In this document: positions 17,069 through 26,085 of the stretch, in pieces
How positions within the stretch are numbered: position 1 is the stretch's first letter
Layout of the letters: each line of letters opens with the position of its first letter
Source: JAILLW01 sp045629045
GTDB lineage: Bacteria; Bacillota; Clostridia; Lachnospirales; Lachnospiraceae
Direction of reading: 5' to 3'
Length of the DNA stretch: 60,740 bases
Assembly: GCA_045629045.1 (NCBI GenBank)
Contig: JAZQQM010000020.1
Coordinates: 1 to 60,740 of the forward strand
The notes under the pieces: generated by a model
What the model was told of the DNA's origin: nothing
Seen by the model: the letters and a program-made list of their open reading frames with translations, nothing else
Database searches by the model: none
Position numbers and translations under genes: made by a program

Positions 17069-18233
17069 TCTTAAGTTCTCCACATTTGATTAATTCACCT
17101 GTCGAAGTCTCATCGGCATTTTCATTACTATCAACAAACCTGAATATCCTGTTCATCATCAGTTTTCCTTCAACCAATGACATTGGTTCCGCTATTTCAA
17201 GAACCTTACGGGAACCGTCTTTGAGTCTTCCCAGGTGAACCATCAAATCAAATCCTGAGGCTATTTGTCCGCGTATGGCCATAACAGGCATATCCATACC
17301 CATAAGAACCATAGTCTCAAGTCTTGATACCACATCATCAACGGAATTGGCATGTACAGTAGTCATGGATGAATGACCTACATTAATCGCCTGAAGCATA
17401 TCAATTGCCTCCTTAGAGCGAACCTCTCCGACAATAATTCTGTCCGGTCGCATTCTAAGAGACGTTTTTAACAAATCGCGAATCGTTATTTCTCTACAGC
17501 CTTCAACATTGGCATTTCGCGTTTCCATACTTACCAGATTGGGAATTCCCTGAAGTCTAAGCTCTGCACTGTCCTCAATGGTTATTACCCTCTGATTTGA
17601 AGGAATGTAATTGGACAATACATTCAAAAAAGTGGTTTTCCCGGAACCTGTTCCACCGCTTACTAAAATATTCAGCCCGTTTTCCACAGCGCTCTTTAAA
17701 AACCTGGCACATTCTGCGGACAATGACTTCATCCTTAACAAATCCTCCATCATAATGCCTTTCGGAGGGAAACGTCGTATTGTCAGTATTGGTCCGTTTA
17801 AGGCCACCGGATCAAGTACCACATTTACTCTGGCACCGTCCGGTAATCTGGCATCCACTATAGGTGAACTCTCATTAACTACACGATTACAATTAGCTGT
17901 AATTTGCCAAATTACCTGTTTTAACTTATCCTTTGACTCAAAATGTGCTTCAATCCGACTTAGCTTTCCATGTTTCTCAATAAATATATTTTCAGTACCG
18001 TTTACCATTATTTCCGTTATCTCAGGATCTTCTATCAAATCCTGAAGTATGCCCAATTCACGAATACTGTGAAAAACATCATTACGAATCTTCTCCCGTT
18101 GTTTAACGGAAATACTCCTGGTTTTGCTAAGACTGCTGATCTGATCATCTATCTCAAGCATTACCTCTTCATCAGACATATCAGCGGATAAGTCAATCGA
18201 TTCAATTATTTTTTGTTGTATATCACTCATCAT
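17049..18233 (-). CDS. cpaF: CpaF/TadA pilus assembly ATPase
   Basis: A 394-residue secretion ATPase of the VirB11/PulE superfamily. The Walker A GGTGSGKT is at residues 193-200 and the Walker B region RIIVGEVR at about 265-272. ITIEDSAELRL is the Asp box, and HSSMTTVHANS the His box. The N-terminal domain shows IEDPEITEIMVNGTENIFIE, typical of CpaF. It powers pilin polymerisation and possibly retraction. The gene overlaps the TadZ gene by 11 bases. It is the best-conserved member of the locus and fixes its identity as Tad. Confidence 0.93.
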   Translation of the reverse strand: MMSDIQQKIIESIDLSADMSDEEVMLEIDDQISSLSKTRSISVKQREKIRNDVFHSIRELGILQDLIEDPEITEIMVNGTENIFIEKHGKLSRIEAHFESKDKLKQVIWQITANCNRVVNESSPIVDARLPDGARVNVVLDPVALNGPILTIRRFPPKGIMMEDLLRMKSLSAECARFLKSAVENGLNILVSGGTGSGKTTFLNVLSNYIPSNQRVITIEDSAELRLQGIPNLVSMETRNANVEGCREITIRDLLKTSLRMRPDRIIVGEVRSKEAIDMLQAINVGHSSMTTVHANSVDDVVSRLETMVLMGMDMPVMAIRGQIASGFDLMVHLGRLKDGSRKVLEIAEPMSLVEGKLMMNRIFRFVDSNENADETSTGELIKCGELKNAFRFR

Positions 18234-19248
18234 ATTTTTGTGACAGTTGTGTCAGTTGCGGCACTATATTAAGTCGAATAAAGGACGATAATTCACTCAT
18301 GGAGTATTCTTCAAATTTGTTAGGTAATGACTTAAAAACAGGAAGAGAGACTTTCTTTGTTTTACTTAAAATATCTTCATACTCATAACCCTTAAGAATA
18401 TTCTCATACTGACGCATCTTTGAAAGCGCTATTCTATCCTGCTTCGTCAAGGTATATACAACATCCGCATCCTTTAGTACTTCACACAAATCCGGAATTC
18501 CGTCTGTCAAATCAAGTATCAGATATTCATATTCGGTACACTTTTCCATTTCATGAAACAAATCTATCCAATCTGCACCCTTGATACCGCATAGGTTTCC
18601 AAAAAGATTAGCCGGCGGAATAAAATCAAGATTTCCCATTTTGTCCACCAAAGTCTCTATACGAACAGAGAGTTTTTCTTTGGCACATTCGAAGTAATAC
18701 ATTAGGTCGGAAATATCTTTCGAAAACTCCTTTTTCAGGAGATTGGCAAGACCCGAATATCTTTCAAAATTCAGATACAGAGTTTTTGCATCTTTGGCAA
18801 GAATTTGTCCGAGAGTAATTGCAAAGGTAGTCTGCAGGCATCTGCCTATGGGAGTATATACGGCAATAATCTTAAGTTTATGATTATTGGTACGAATTAT
18901 ATTAATGCTCTCTGTCGAAAGCTCCGAATAATACGAAAGAATCTGTTTATAAATCATTTCTGCCGATTGATATTTACTGATATGATGTAAAGTACTGTCT
19001 TTGATTATTCCGTTCTCATCCAAAACAATAATATGCGGTATCCGTGTCTTTGTTGCTTCCTCAAAATACATGTTCTCCGCAATAAGCAGACATTCAATTT
19101 CCTGAGAACTTTGATATTCCATGAAACAATCCGCATCCGTAAACATATGTATCCTGAAGGGAAGATTATCTTTACTCATCAGATACTCCATAAGCCCCTT
19201 TGCAAATCGTTCTTCACGATCTAAGATTGCAAGGATTCTTTTATTCAA
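18223..19248 (-). CDS. tadZ: TadZ/CpaE-like localisation protein with degenerate ATPase domain
   Basis: 341 residues at the head of the Tad operon. Residues 1 to about 120 resemble an atypical receiver domain; the rest is ParA/MinD-like (KIIAVYTPIGRCLQTTFAITLGQILA, then YLILDLTDGIPDLCEVLKDADVVYTLTKQD). The P-loop reads YTPIGRCLQTT, lacking the usual deviant Walker lysines, so nucleotide binding is doubtful. TadZ proteins place the pilus machine in the cell. The start is TTG 19248, supported by AAAGGAG at good distance; no ATG nearby fits. Confidence 0.72.
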   Translation of the reverse strand: MNKRILAILDREERFAKGLMEYLMSKDNLPFRIHMFTDADCFMEYQSSQEIECLLIAENMYFEEATKTRIPHIIVLDENGIIKDSTLHHISKYQSAEMIYKQILSYYSELSTESINIIRTNNHKLKIIAVYTPIGRCLQTTFAITLGQILAKDAKTLYLNFERYSGLANLLKKEFSKDISDLMYYFECAKEKLSVRIETLVDKMGNLDFIPPANLFGNLCGIKGADWIDLFHEMEKCTEYEYLILDLTDGIPDLCEVLKDADVVYTLTKQDRIALSKMRQYENILKGYEYEDILSKTKKVSLPVFKSLPNKFEEYSMSELSSFIRLNIVPQLTQLSQKYDE

Positions 19249-19346
19249 TTAATAAACTCCTTTCAACTAACAATTATTCTGTGTTGGATATTCGGAAGGA
19301 TATCTTCCTTTACGATCGATTGATCGATTGGTTTGTTGTGCTTTGG

Positions 19347-19376
19347 AGTATATGCCCGGGAAGCTGAATATGTAAA
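19347..19376 (-). promoter_or_regulatory. Sigma-A promoter of the Tad operon
   Basis: Minus strand TTTACA (19371-19376), 18 bases, TATACT (19347-19352). The predicted transcript would carry a leader of about 90 bases before TTG 19248. Confidence 0.6.
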
Positions 19377-19497
19377 GGGCAAAACAGAAGATTTTTACGA
19401 TTTGTAAAATATGACAATAGAATTTAAAAATCATTTATACAAAATCCGCACAAGCCCACATATTATGCGGATTTGCGGATGTCAAAAGGCAAAAATA

Positions 19498-19537
19498 AAA
19501 GTCCCAAACCTACTTTAATTAATAGATTCGGGACTTT
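19498..19537 (-). terminator. Terminator after fliS
   Basis: Inverted repeat AAAGTCCC-(G/A)-AA with its complement around an 18-nt AT-rich loop, followed on the minus strand by TTATTTTT. It closes the flagellin transcript. Confidence 0.65.
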
Positions 19538-19579
19538 CACTTTTATTGTAAACAACTTTTGTTGCTCAAAACTATATCT

Positions 19580-20053
19580 TTATACAACAAAACCGCGTGA
19601 TGAAGAACTGTTAAGATTAACTATCAATGATTCCTTGCCGTATGTTAATCCTGCATATACAAGCTGCGTATTATTCATAATAGGTGATGACATATCATCC
19701 TTTGTAGCTTCTTTATAGGCTTCATAAAGTTTACGAATAACCAGCTCAACATTGTACAGTTCTTCAACCGTATGATGAAGATCTGCCTTTGCAAGCTCTT
19801 TAATGCAATAAACATACAGGCTAAACAGATTACCGGAGATATTAGTATTGTTATTGATTGAACTTGATAACTCTCTTATACATCCTGTAGCTCTTCTTAT
19901 GCTGTCATGAAAATTTTCGATATCACTAACGGATAATGCTTCCCTTCCTTCCTTCAGATAATCAAGAAGCATTTCATATATGATTACAACTAACTGCGTA
20001 CTGTTGGCCTGTGATATTCTAAGGGTATATTCCTGCTTTAATTCTCTTGTCAT
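19580..20053 (-). CDS. fliS: Flagellar secretion chaperone FliS
   Basis: A 157-residue helical protein. LRISQANSTQLVVIIYEMLLDYLKEG near the N-terminus matches the FliS pattern in which the chaperone wraps the flagellin C-terminus. It follows flagellin by 23 bases, its usual partner. It keeps flagellin unfolded and ready for export. The C-terminal 35 residues or so (from TQLVYAGLTYGKESL) are longer than in enteric FliS but normal for Clostridia. No flagellar cap gene is adjacent. Confidence 0.85.
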   Translation of the reverse strand: MTRELKQEYTLRISQANSTQLVVIIYEMLLDYLKEGREALSVSDIENFHDSIRRATGCIRELSSSINNNTNISGNLFSLYVYCIKELAKADLHHTVEELYNVELVIRKLYEAYKEATKDDMSSPIMNNTQLVYAGLTYGKESLIVNLNSSSSRGFVV

Positions 20054-20076
20054 ATACTATACCTCCGTTACAAATA

Positions 20077-21210
20077 TTACTGTAATAACTGAAGTACCTG
20101 TGAAGGACGCTCATTAGCCTGAGCAAGCATTGATGTGCTGGCCTGTGAAAGTATCTGAAGAGTAGTATATTCAGTCATTTCTTCTGCCATATCAACATCC
20201 ATAATTCTTGAATAAGCAGCTGTCATGTTTTCTTCTGTAATATCCAAAGTGCTTATTGTATGCTCAAGTCTGTTCTGGTAAGCACCAAGATTAGCTCTGG
20301 CACTTGAAACATATCGCATTGCAGCCTTTATCTTTTCTATAGAATCCTGTGAACCGACCTCTGTTTTAACATCTATATTTGCAATTCCCATATTTTCAAG
20401 AGACATTCTGGGGATTCTTATACCAAGCTGCTGGCCTTCGTTAGCGCCAATCTGCATATCCATGGCACCAAAGCCTTCAAGTTCCAAAGTAATATTACTG
20501 AAAGTACGGGAACCGGGTACTGCTGTTGTACCTGCATAGGCCTCAATCTTTAATTCAAATCCACCATCGTTTGAAATAGTTATGGTATTTCCGTCGAATG
20601 CAGTGATATCCGCATCTGCAGGGAAAGCAGGAACTGTTGTAAGATTACCGACAAATCCCGATGCATTTGTAATATGACCTTCGTCATCAAAATCAACTGC
20701 TAATGAGGTGATTTCATACTGTCCGTATTTAACGGTATCGGAATAATATGCCACCTTCATATCAATATCGGAAGTATATCCTCTAAGATCGAAAGAGCCA
20801 TCCAAAATAGGTTGTCCGTTAAAGGAAGTTTCCTTTGATATTCTGGTAATTTCTGTTTTTAACTGCTGGATTTCCTGGTCAATCATCTCACGGTCCGAGT
20901 CAAGCATCGTACCGTTGGCTGCCTTGACTGCAAGCTCGTTCATTCTCTGAAGCATCTCGGAAATTTCAGACATTGTTCCGTCTGCAATTTCAATGATTGA
21001 TACACCGTCATTTGCATTATTGTTTGCCTGATTTACACCCTTAATCTGGGCATTCATTCTTTTGGCCATTGCAAGACCTGACGGATTATCTTTTGGGTTA
21101 ACAACTTTTAAACCGGATGATAGTCTGGCAAGTGAGTTCTGAATATTCTTGTCTGTTCTGTTTAGGGAATTATTGGCTACGACTGCGGATGCATTAAAAC
21201 TAATATACAT
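20077..21210 (-). CDS. hag: Flagellin
   Basis: 377 residues with both conserved ends: the D0/D1 N-terminus (LNRTDKNIQNSLARLSSGLKV, then NPSGLAMAKRM and DGVSIIEIADGTMSEI) and the C-terminus (MDVDMAEEMTEYTTLQIL ending ANERPSQVLQLLQ). The variable middle, about residues 140-280, is short and Ser/Thr-containing, giving sites for O-glycosylation. It is a candidate carrier of the nonulosonic acid encoded 14 kb away. AGAAAGGAT precedes ATG 21210. It lies 19 bases after the DUF6240 gene and is probably read with it from a sigma-D promoter. Confidence 0.95.
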   Translation of the reverse strand: MYISFNASAVVANNSLNRTDKNIQNSLARLSSGLKVVNPKDNPSGLAMAKRMNAQIKGVNQANNNANDGVSIIEIADGTMSEISEMLQRMNELAVKAANGTMLDSDREMIDQEIQQLKTEITRISKETSFNGQPILDGSFDLRGYTSDIDMKVAYYSDTVKYGQYEITSLAVDFDDEGHITNASGFVGNLTTVPAFPADADITAFDGNTITISNDGGFELKIEAYAGTTAVPGSRTFSNITLELEGFGAMDMQIGANEGQQLGIRIPRMSLENMGIANIDVKTEVGSQDSIEKIKAAMRYVSSARANLGAYQNRLEHTISTLDITEENMTAAYSRIMDVDMAEEMTEYTTLQILSQASTSMLAQANERPSQVLQLLQ

Positions 21211-21229
21211 AATTCCTATCCTTTCTACC

Positions 21230-24079
21230 CTAAGCGCTTTCTTGGATAAATCCGATAAAGGCTTTGGCTGCTAAATATAAATTATCTGTAGAAATGACAT
21301 CCGTGTCAGAAGTTCTATCCTTAGATTCTTTAACCATAAATTCGGGAATATCAACGGAATCTGATTTTGCAAAGTACATATCTTTGAACTCGATTCCCAA
21401 TTCCTTTAATGATGCGGCAAATTTTGATTTGTTCTCATTCAGGCTCTTTGCCATCTCATCATTTGTTAAAGAAGTAAATCCTGTTAATATATTATCGGTC
21501 ACTTTTAGCTCGGCGGCCACCCTTCCGAAGAAAGAATTTTCAAAAGTTATAGCAACTTTTGATTCTTCACCCGAAGAATGAATAACTTTTAGGTTAATAG
21601 CTGTAGTTTCGCCGTTAATCTCGGTAGGTACGGCATAGTTTTCTTCTTCTGCCCTTCGCTCAAGAAAATCAAGATGCGAATAAACGGAAGCTATCTGCCT
21701 AACACCCTTTGAACTCATATGAATTCTTCCGTCTGTTGTTCCGAATACCTCATTTGACAGGAATTCCTTGATACTGCCGGTCATTGACTTAAAGGATTCT
21801 TTTGCCTTCTTTTTGTTACTAAGATCAACTGTGTAAGGTTTTTTGTATCCCAAATCCTTTAATCTGTTAAATACCGTATTCTCTTTGCCAAGTAACAATG
21901 AAATATCAGCAATGTTATCGGCGCTTACCGCATCCGAATATGATGCAAGTTCCTGGAGAATCATCTCCTCGGAACGGTAAGTTTTGCGAATCTCTTCTGC
22001 CAGTTCATTATCAAACTCCTCTGATGAGTTTTGATTAAAGGCTTCATTAAGGAAATTCTTTAAATCGGCGGTATCTCCCATGAATCCCCTGGCTATTTGA
22101 GAAGTAATTGATTTAATTGCACTTTCGCGAACACTCAATCCGCCGAAAGCATCATCCACTTTATAATCCATTGAACCTTTTTTGGTGCTTCTTATTGCAC
22201 TAAGAAGATTCTCAAAGGTAAATTCCGTGCCAAGTTCATTAACAGCTCCTATAGCACTGTAATCAGTTTTTTCAATCTGATTGATGAGTCTGTATATACC
22301 GATATATGCTTCCTTTTCGTTATCGGTTATATCTTTGTCCTGCTCGAGCTTATATAAGAACTTACTGTAAGACATCATGTCTTCTTTTGTTGTGTCCTGA
22401 TTTCTTAAATACTTGTCAAGTTCCTCAATGCTCATAACAACCGGATTAATTCCATCCCTAATCATACCAAGGACTCTGCCCGGTGTAAGATTTTCGATAG
22501 TACGGGTAAGAAGTCTGTCTTTGTCCTTAATCTCCACAAGATTTGCCGAAGTAATCTCGATACTGTTATATCCAAGAATTCTGACTGCTCTTCGATTCTC
22601 ATCCGTAAGTGCCATTTCAAGGGACTCTAAGATTTCATCAACATTTCCGAAAGCCTTCCTAATGCTGTCACCCAAATCTGCCCTGGGAGCGGTCATAAGT
22701 GCTTCATAGGATTCGTTTGCCTTGGCATAAGTTGCCGTAAGAGAAGCTGCTTTATCAGAAACAACTGTAAGTGTATCTTCCTTTTCGTATACATTAACGA
22801 TACTAATGGGAGAGGTTTTAAGTCCGCTGAGTAAATCAATTGTATTTACAAAGATATCCTTCTTTGCAACGGCAGCCGATGAATCGCTTTCTCCGGTAAG
22901 TGTTTTTGCTATATCCTCTTCTGCCTTCTTAAGGTTATCAACAAGCTCTTCCATGGGAGCTGTATCAATTCTGTATCCCCGCCTTAAGAGCTTAAGATTA
23001 GCCTCAACACTCATTGATAATCTGACTTCTTCCAGAACTCTGCGACCTTTTAAAGTTCCACGGGTCTGAACTTCTTCGTTATAGTCAAATGCCAATTTAC
23101 GAAGTGATACATCGGAAGACAAATCGGCTCTTGAAACCTTTATGCCGTCAGATATTGCATTTGCAGCCTTTTTAACGAATTCTTCGTGAGTCATCGGCAT
23201 ACAAAGTGTATCAATGTTCGTATAATTAACAAGATTCTCCGGAGTAAGCGGAACTCCCTTTTCTACCAGATAAGTTGCTCTTTTTATATTCTCATCGTTA
23301 AGTTCAAGATTTGATTCTTTAACTATATCCTTAATCTGGGGAAGAATTGCTTCAATATCCACACTTTCGGGCTTCTTTGCATAGTATCCGCTAACATCCC
23401 CTGCATTATAATAGCCACGGGACTGCTTATCAGGGTCCGCAGCACCTACGTGGGACGCAGTATAAAGATTATCCACGGAAGGCTTCAAATTATTTTCAAC
23501 AAGATACTTCTTGCTGCCTTCGGATACGGTTCCGACTTCCGAAAGCTTATTGTAAGCATCTTCAACAGTCTTGGCATTCTCGTAAGTAACGGGAACATCC
23601 TGTGCCGCAAAAGAAGCAACAAGCTGATTGGCATAGGCTTCTGACCCGGTAATACCGATTAATGCTTCCTTGGAAATAGTATCGGTATATCCGCTAACCT
23701 GTGTTCCGCCCTTTATAAGAGCTGCTTTTATATGGTCAACGATAGTCACAACTTCGTCAAAATCCGCTTCGCCGGGATTAATGCCGTTTGCCTGAAGCTT
23801 GGCAAAATCTTCGTCAGATAAACAATTAGACATTACTGCCATATAGTTACGACGAGCAGTTACATCGGTAGCGCCCTGACTCATTACAACATCCTCAATG
23901 GTCTTTCCGTGACCCTGATATGCTTTGTTGTCCGTAACAAATGAAGAAATGTCTAATGTTATTCCTTTTGAAACACTTTTTGTGTTTTCAAAAGATGCGG
24001 TATTTATTGTTGTGGATTCGTTGGCATTTACTAAGGAGTTGGCATTTACAATGCCTGTTTCATTAATTCTGTATGTCAT
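21230..24079 (-). CDS. DUF6240-type large protein preceding flagellin
   Basis: A 949-residue, mainly helical protein without signal peptide or membrane segment. It starts MTYRINETGIVNANSLVNAN and then shows repeated turns of the form 'xGIxPGE', 'EKGVPLTPENL', 'RDGINPVVMSIEEL', suggestive of internal repeats. I take it as a DUF6240 protein, a family found near flagellar genes of Lachnospiraceae, function unknown. GAGGT precedes ATG 24079; an upstream in-frame ATG at 24127 lies inside the terminator hairpin. As first gene of the probable sigma-D transcript with flagellin and fliS, it may be an export-related or filament-associated protein. Confidence 0.72.
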   Translation of the reverse strand: MTYRINETGIVNANSLVNANESTTINTASFENTKSVSKGITLDISSFVTDNKAYQGHGKTIEDVVMSQGATDVTARRNYMAVMSNCLSDEDFAKLQANGINPGEADFDEVVTIVDHIKAALIKGGTQVSGYTDTISKEALIGITGSEAYANQLVASFAAQDVPVTYENAKTVEDAYNKLSEVGTVSEGSKKYLVENNLKPSVDNLYTASHVGAADPDKQSRGYYNAGDVSGYYAKKPESVDIEAILPQIKDIVKESNLELNDENIKRATYLVEKGVPLTPENLVNYTNIDTLCMPMTHEEFVKKAANAISDGIKVSRADLSSDVSLRKLAFDYNEEVQTRGTLKGRRVLEEVRLSMSVEANLKLLRRGYRIDTAPMEELVDNLKKAEEDIAKTLTGESDSSAAVAKKDIFVNTIDLLSGLKTSPISIVNVYEKEDTLTVVSDKAASLTATYAKANESYEALMTAPRADLGDSIRKAFGNVDEILESLEMALTDENRRAVRILGYNSIEITSANLVEIKDKDRLLTRTIENLTPGRVLGMIRDGINPVVMSIEELDKYLRNQDTTKEDMMSYSKFLYKLEQDKDITDNEKEAYIGIYRLINQIEKTDYSAIGAVNELGTEFTFENLLSAIRSTKKGSMDYKVDDAFGGLSVRESAIKSITSQIARGFMGDTADLKNFLNEAFNQNSSEEFDNELAEEIRKTYRSEEMILQELASYSDAVSADNIADISLLLGKENTVFNRLKDLGYKKPYTVDLSNKKKAKESFKSMTGSIKEFLSNEVFGTTDGRIHMSSKGVRQIASVYSHLDFLERRAEEENYAVPTEINGETTAINLKVIHSSGEESKVAITFENSFFGRVAAELKVTDNILTGFTSLTNDEMAKSLNENKSKFAASLKELGIEFKDMYFAKSDSVDIPEFMVKESKDRTSDTDVISTDNLYLAAKAFIGFIQESA

Positions 24080-24104
24080 AACTACCTCTATAAATGTCAA
24101 AAAA

Positions 24105-24129
24105 GGGTAAGCGCTATTAGCGCTCACCC
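24105..24129 (-). terminator. Hairpin: terminator of glgB and 5' end of the flagellin transcript
   Basis: GGGTGAGCGCT / AGCGCTTACCC with a 3-nt loop and one mismatch, followed on the minus strand by TTTTTT. It ends the upstream transcript. Because the probable sigma-D promoter (24133-24160) directly abuts it, the flagellin mRNA would begin at this stem-loop. Confidence 0.8.
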
Positions 24130-24132
24130 TAT

Positions 24133-24160
24133 ATTTCGGATATCTGTAGTTAAAACTTAA
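24133..24160 (-). promoter_or_regulatory. Probable flagellar sigma-D (FliA-type) promoter
   Basis: Minus strand TTAAGTTT (24153-24160) and CCGAAAT (24133-24139) with spacing close to the TAAA-N15-CCGATAT consensus. It lies just past the glgB stop and ahead of the DUF6240 gene, flagellin and fliS. Confidence 0.55.
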
Positions 24161-24162
24161 CC

Positions 24163-26061
24163 CTAAAATGTGTATATCAAAGCTGAAAATGGCGGAATAT
24201 TCAAGGTTACCGAATAATCCTTGTAGTCACAATTTTCTAATACCGGGGTAATGGTTTTCTTAACTTTTGCACCGCTTCCGCCGAATTGTCCATCATCTGA
24301 ATTAAGAATAAGTTTCATCTTCTTGTCACTTATCATGCCAACCTTATAATCATCCCATTCCATAGGAGTCATATTAATAATAAACATAAGAGACTTCTTA
24401 CCGTCAGATGACTTACGCACGAAACTGTAAGTACTTCTGTCTTTATCATCACAATTCAGCCACTCAAAGCCCTGCCAGCTATTATCAAACTCATAAAGGC
24501 ACTTATATTTATTATATATTTCAAGAAGATTCTTAACATAGTTATGAAGACCGTCATTTAAATCCTCAGCAAGAAGATTCCAGTCAAGTTCTCTTTCTTC
24601 CGACCACTCACGTTCCTGTCCGAAATCCTGTCCCATAAAGAGAAGCTTCTTACCGCAATGACCGAACATAAAGCTGTAAAGACAACGAAGATTAGCATAT
24701 TTATCAACTTTATAGCCCGGCATCTTCTCCACCATAGAGCACTTAAGATGAACTACTTCATCATGGGATAAGGGCAGGATATAATTCTCTGATTCGTTAT
24801 AACTCATTGCAAAAGTAAGTGCATAATGGTTGTCCTTACGGAAATAAGGATCCAATTTCATGTACTCACAATAATCATGCATCCATCCCATATTCCACTT
24901 AAATGAAAAACCAAGTCCGTTATCGTTAACATCACCCGTAATTTTAGGCCATGCCGTTGATTCTTCGGCAATAGTCAAAAATCCCGGATATGATCCGCGA
25001 ACCACCGAATTAAGATGCTTAAAGAATTCAATAGCATCAATATTTTCATTGCCACCGTATTTATTGGGACACCACTGGCCTTCCTTCTTGCCGTAATCAA
25101 GATAAAGCATTGAAGCTACCGCATCAACACGGATTCCGTCAACGTGGAACTGTCTTATCCAATAAAGAACATTGGCAATAAGGAAGTTACGTACTTCTGT
25201 CTTTTCATAATTAAAAATTTTCGTTCCCCAGTCGGGATGCTCTCCCTTACGGGGGTCCGGATGTTCAAAAATACACTGGCCGTCAAAATTACCAAGACCG
25301 TGTGAATCCGTTGCAAAGTGGGCGGGAACCCAGTCAAGAATTACTCCTATGCCGTTAGCATGGAGCTTATTAATAAGATACATGAAGTCCTCAGGGGTTC
25401 CGTATCTTGACGTGGGAGCATAGTAACCTGTTACCTGATAGCCCCAGCTGCCGTCAAAGGGATATTCCGCAATACCCATAAGCTCAATATGGGTATACTT
25501 CATTTCAGATAAATATTCTACGATTCTGTCTGCAAATTCTCTGTAATTATAGAAGCCTGCTGCCTCCGGACGAGGATGACGCATCCATGAACCGATATGG
25601 CATTCATAAATAGCCACAGGTTCATGATTATAATCTTTGGTATCACGAGCCTTCATCCACTCATCATCTTCCCATACAAAGGAATTGAGGTCGACTATTC
25701 TTGACGCTGTTCCTGGACGCAGTTCCTGTGCGTTTCCGAAAGGATCCGATTTATAGAGTTTTTCGCCGTTTCGCGTATAAATGATATATTTGTAATACTG
25801 TCCTGCTTTTGCCTTAGGTACAAAGACAGAATATATTCCACCGGGACCCAGCTTATTCATTACGGTTGCATTTTCGTCCCAATTGTTAAAATCACCGTAA
25901 ACATGAACGGAAGCCGCATTGGGCGCCCACACTGCAAAATACACACCGTTTACACCATCTTCACAGGAAAGATGTGCTCCCAGTTTCTTATATATATCGT
26001 AATGAATTCCCTGACCAAATAAATACTGATCGGCTTCTGAAATAAAAACCCTCTCTGCCAT
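24163..26061 (-). CDS. glgB: 1,4-alpha-glucan (glycogen) branching enzyme
   Basis: A 632-residue GH13 enzyme. Residues 1 to about 130 form the N-terminal carbohydrate-binding module (FAVWAPNAASVHVYGDFNNW). The four catalytic regions are intact: DWVPAHF, GIRVDAVASMLYLDY with the nucleophile Asp, AEES with the acid Glu, and LSHDEVVH. It makes alpha-1,6 branches in glycogen. GGGGGAT precedes ATG 26061, 24 bases after the AAA-like gene, and a terminator follows it, so it appears co-transcribed with that gene rather than with other glycogen genes. Finding it next to flagellin is unusual. Confidence 0.95.
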   Translation of the reverse strand: MAERVFISEADQYLFGQGIHYDIYKKLGAHLSCEDGVNGVYFAVWAPNAASVHVYGDFNNWDENATVMNKLGPGGIYSVFVPKAKAGQYYKYIIYTRNGEKLYKSDPFGNAQELRPGTASRIVDLNSFVWEDDEWMKARDTKDYNHEPVAIYECHIGSWMRHPRPEAAGFYNYREFADRIVEYLSEMKYTHIELMGIAEYPFDGSWGYQVTGYYAPTSRYGTPEDFMYLINKLHANGIGVILDWVPAHFATDSHGLGNFDGQCIFEHPDPRKGEHPDWGTKIFNYEKTEVRNFLIANVLYWIRQFHVDGIRVDAVASMLYLDYGKKEGQWCPNKYGGNENIDAIEFFKHLNSVVRGSYPGFLTIAEESTAWPKITGDVNDNGLGFSFKWNMGWMHDYCEYMKLDPYFRKDNHYALTFAMSYNESENYILPLSHDEVVHLKCSMVEKMPGYKVDKYANLRCLYSFMFGHCGKKLLFMGQDFGQEREWSEERELDWNLLAEDLNDGLHNYVKNLLEIYNKYKCLYEFDNSWQGFEWLNCDDKDRSTYSFVRKSSDGKKSLMFIINMTPMEWDDYKVGMISDKKMKLILNSDDGQFGGSGAKVKKTITPVLENCDYKDYSVTLNIPPFSALIYTF

Positions 26062-26085
26062 ATAGATCCCCCAATAGTATTAACA

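Larger units (their letters stand above)
19249..19579. other. Intergenic region between fliS and the Tad operon
   Basis: No gene is seen. From right to left it holds the fliS terminator (19498-19537), a second inverted repeat AAATCCGCA / TGCGGATTT (19442-19474) that could be a back-up terminator, the Tad promoter (19347-19376), and in the Tad leader a tandem GATCGATT repeat near 19314-19331 beside a small GGAAG/CTTCC hairpin. Confidence 0.6.
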
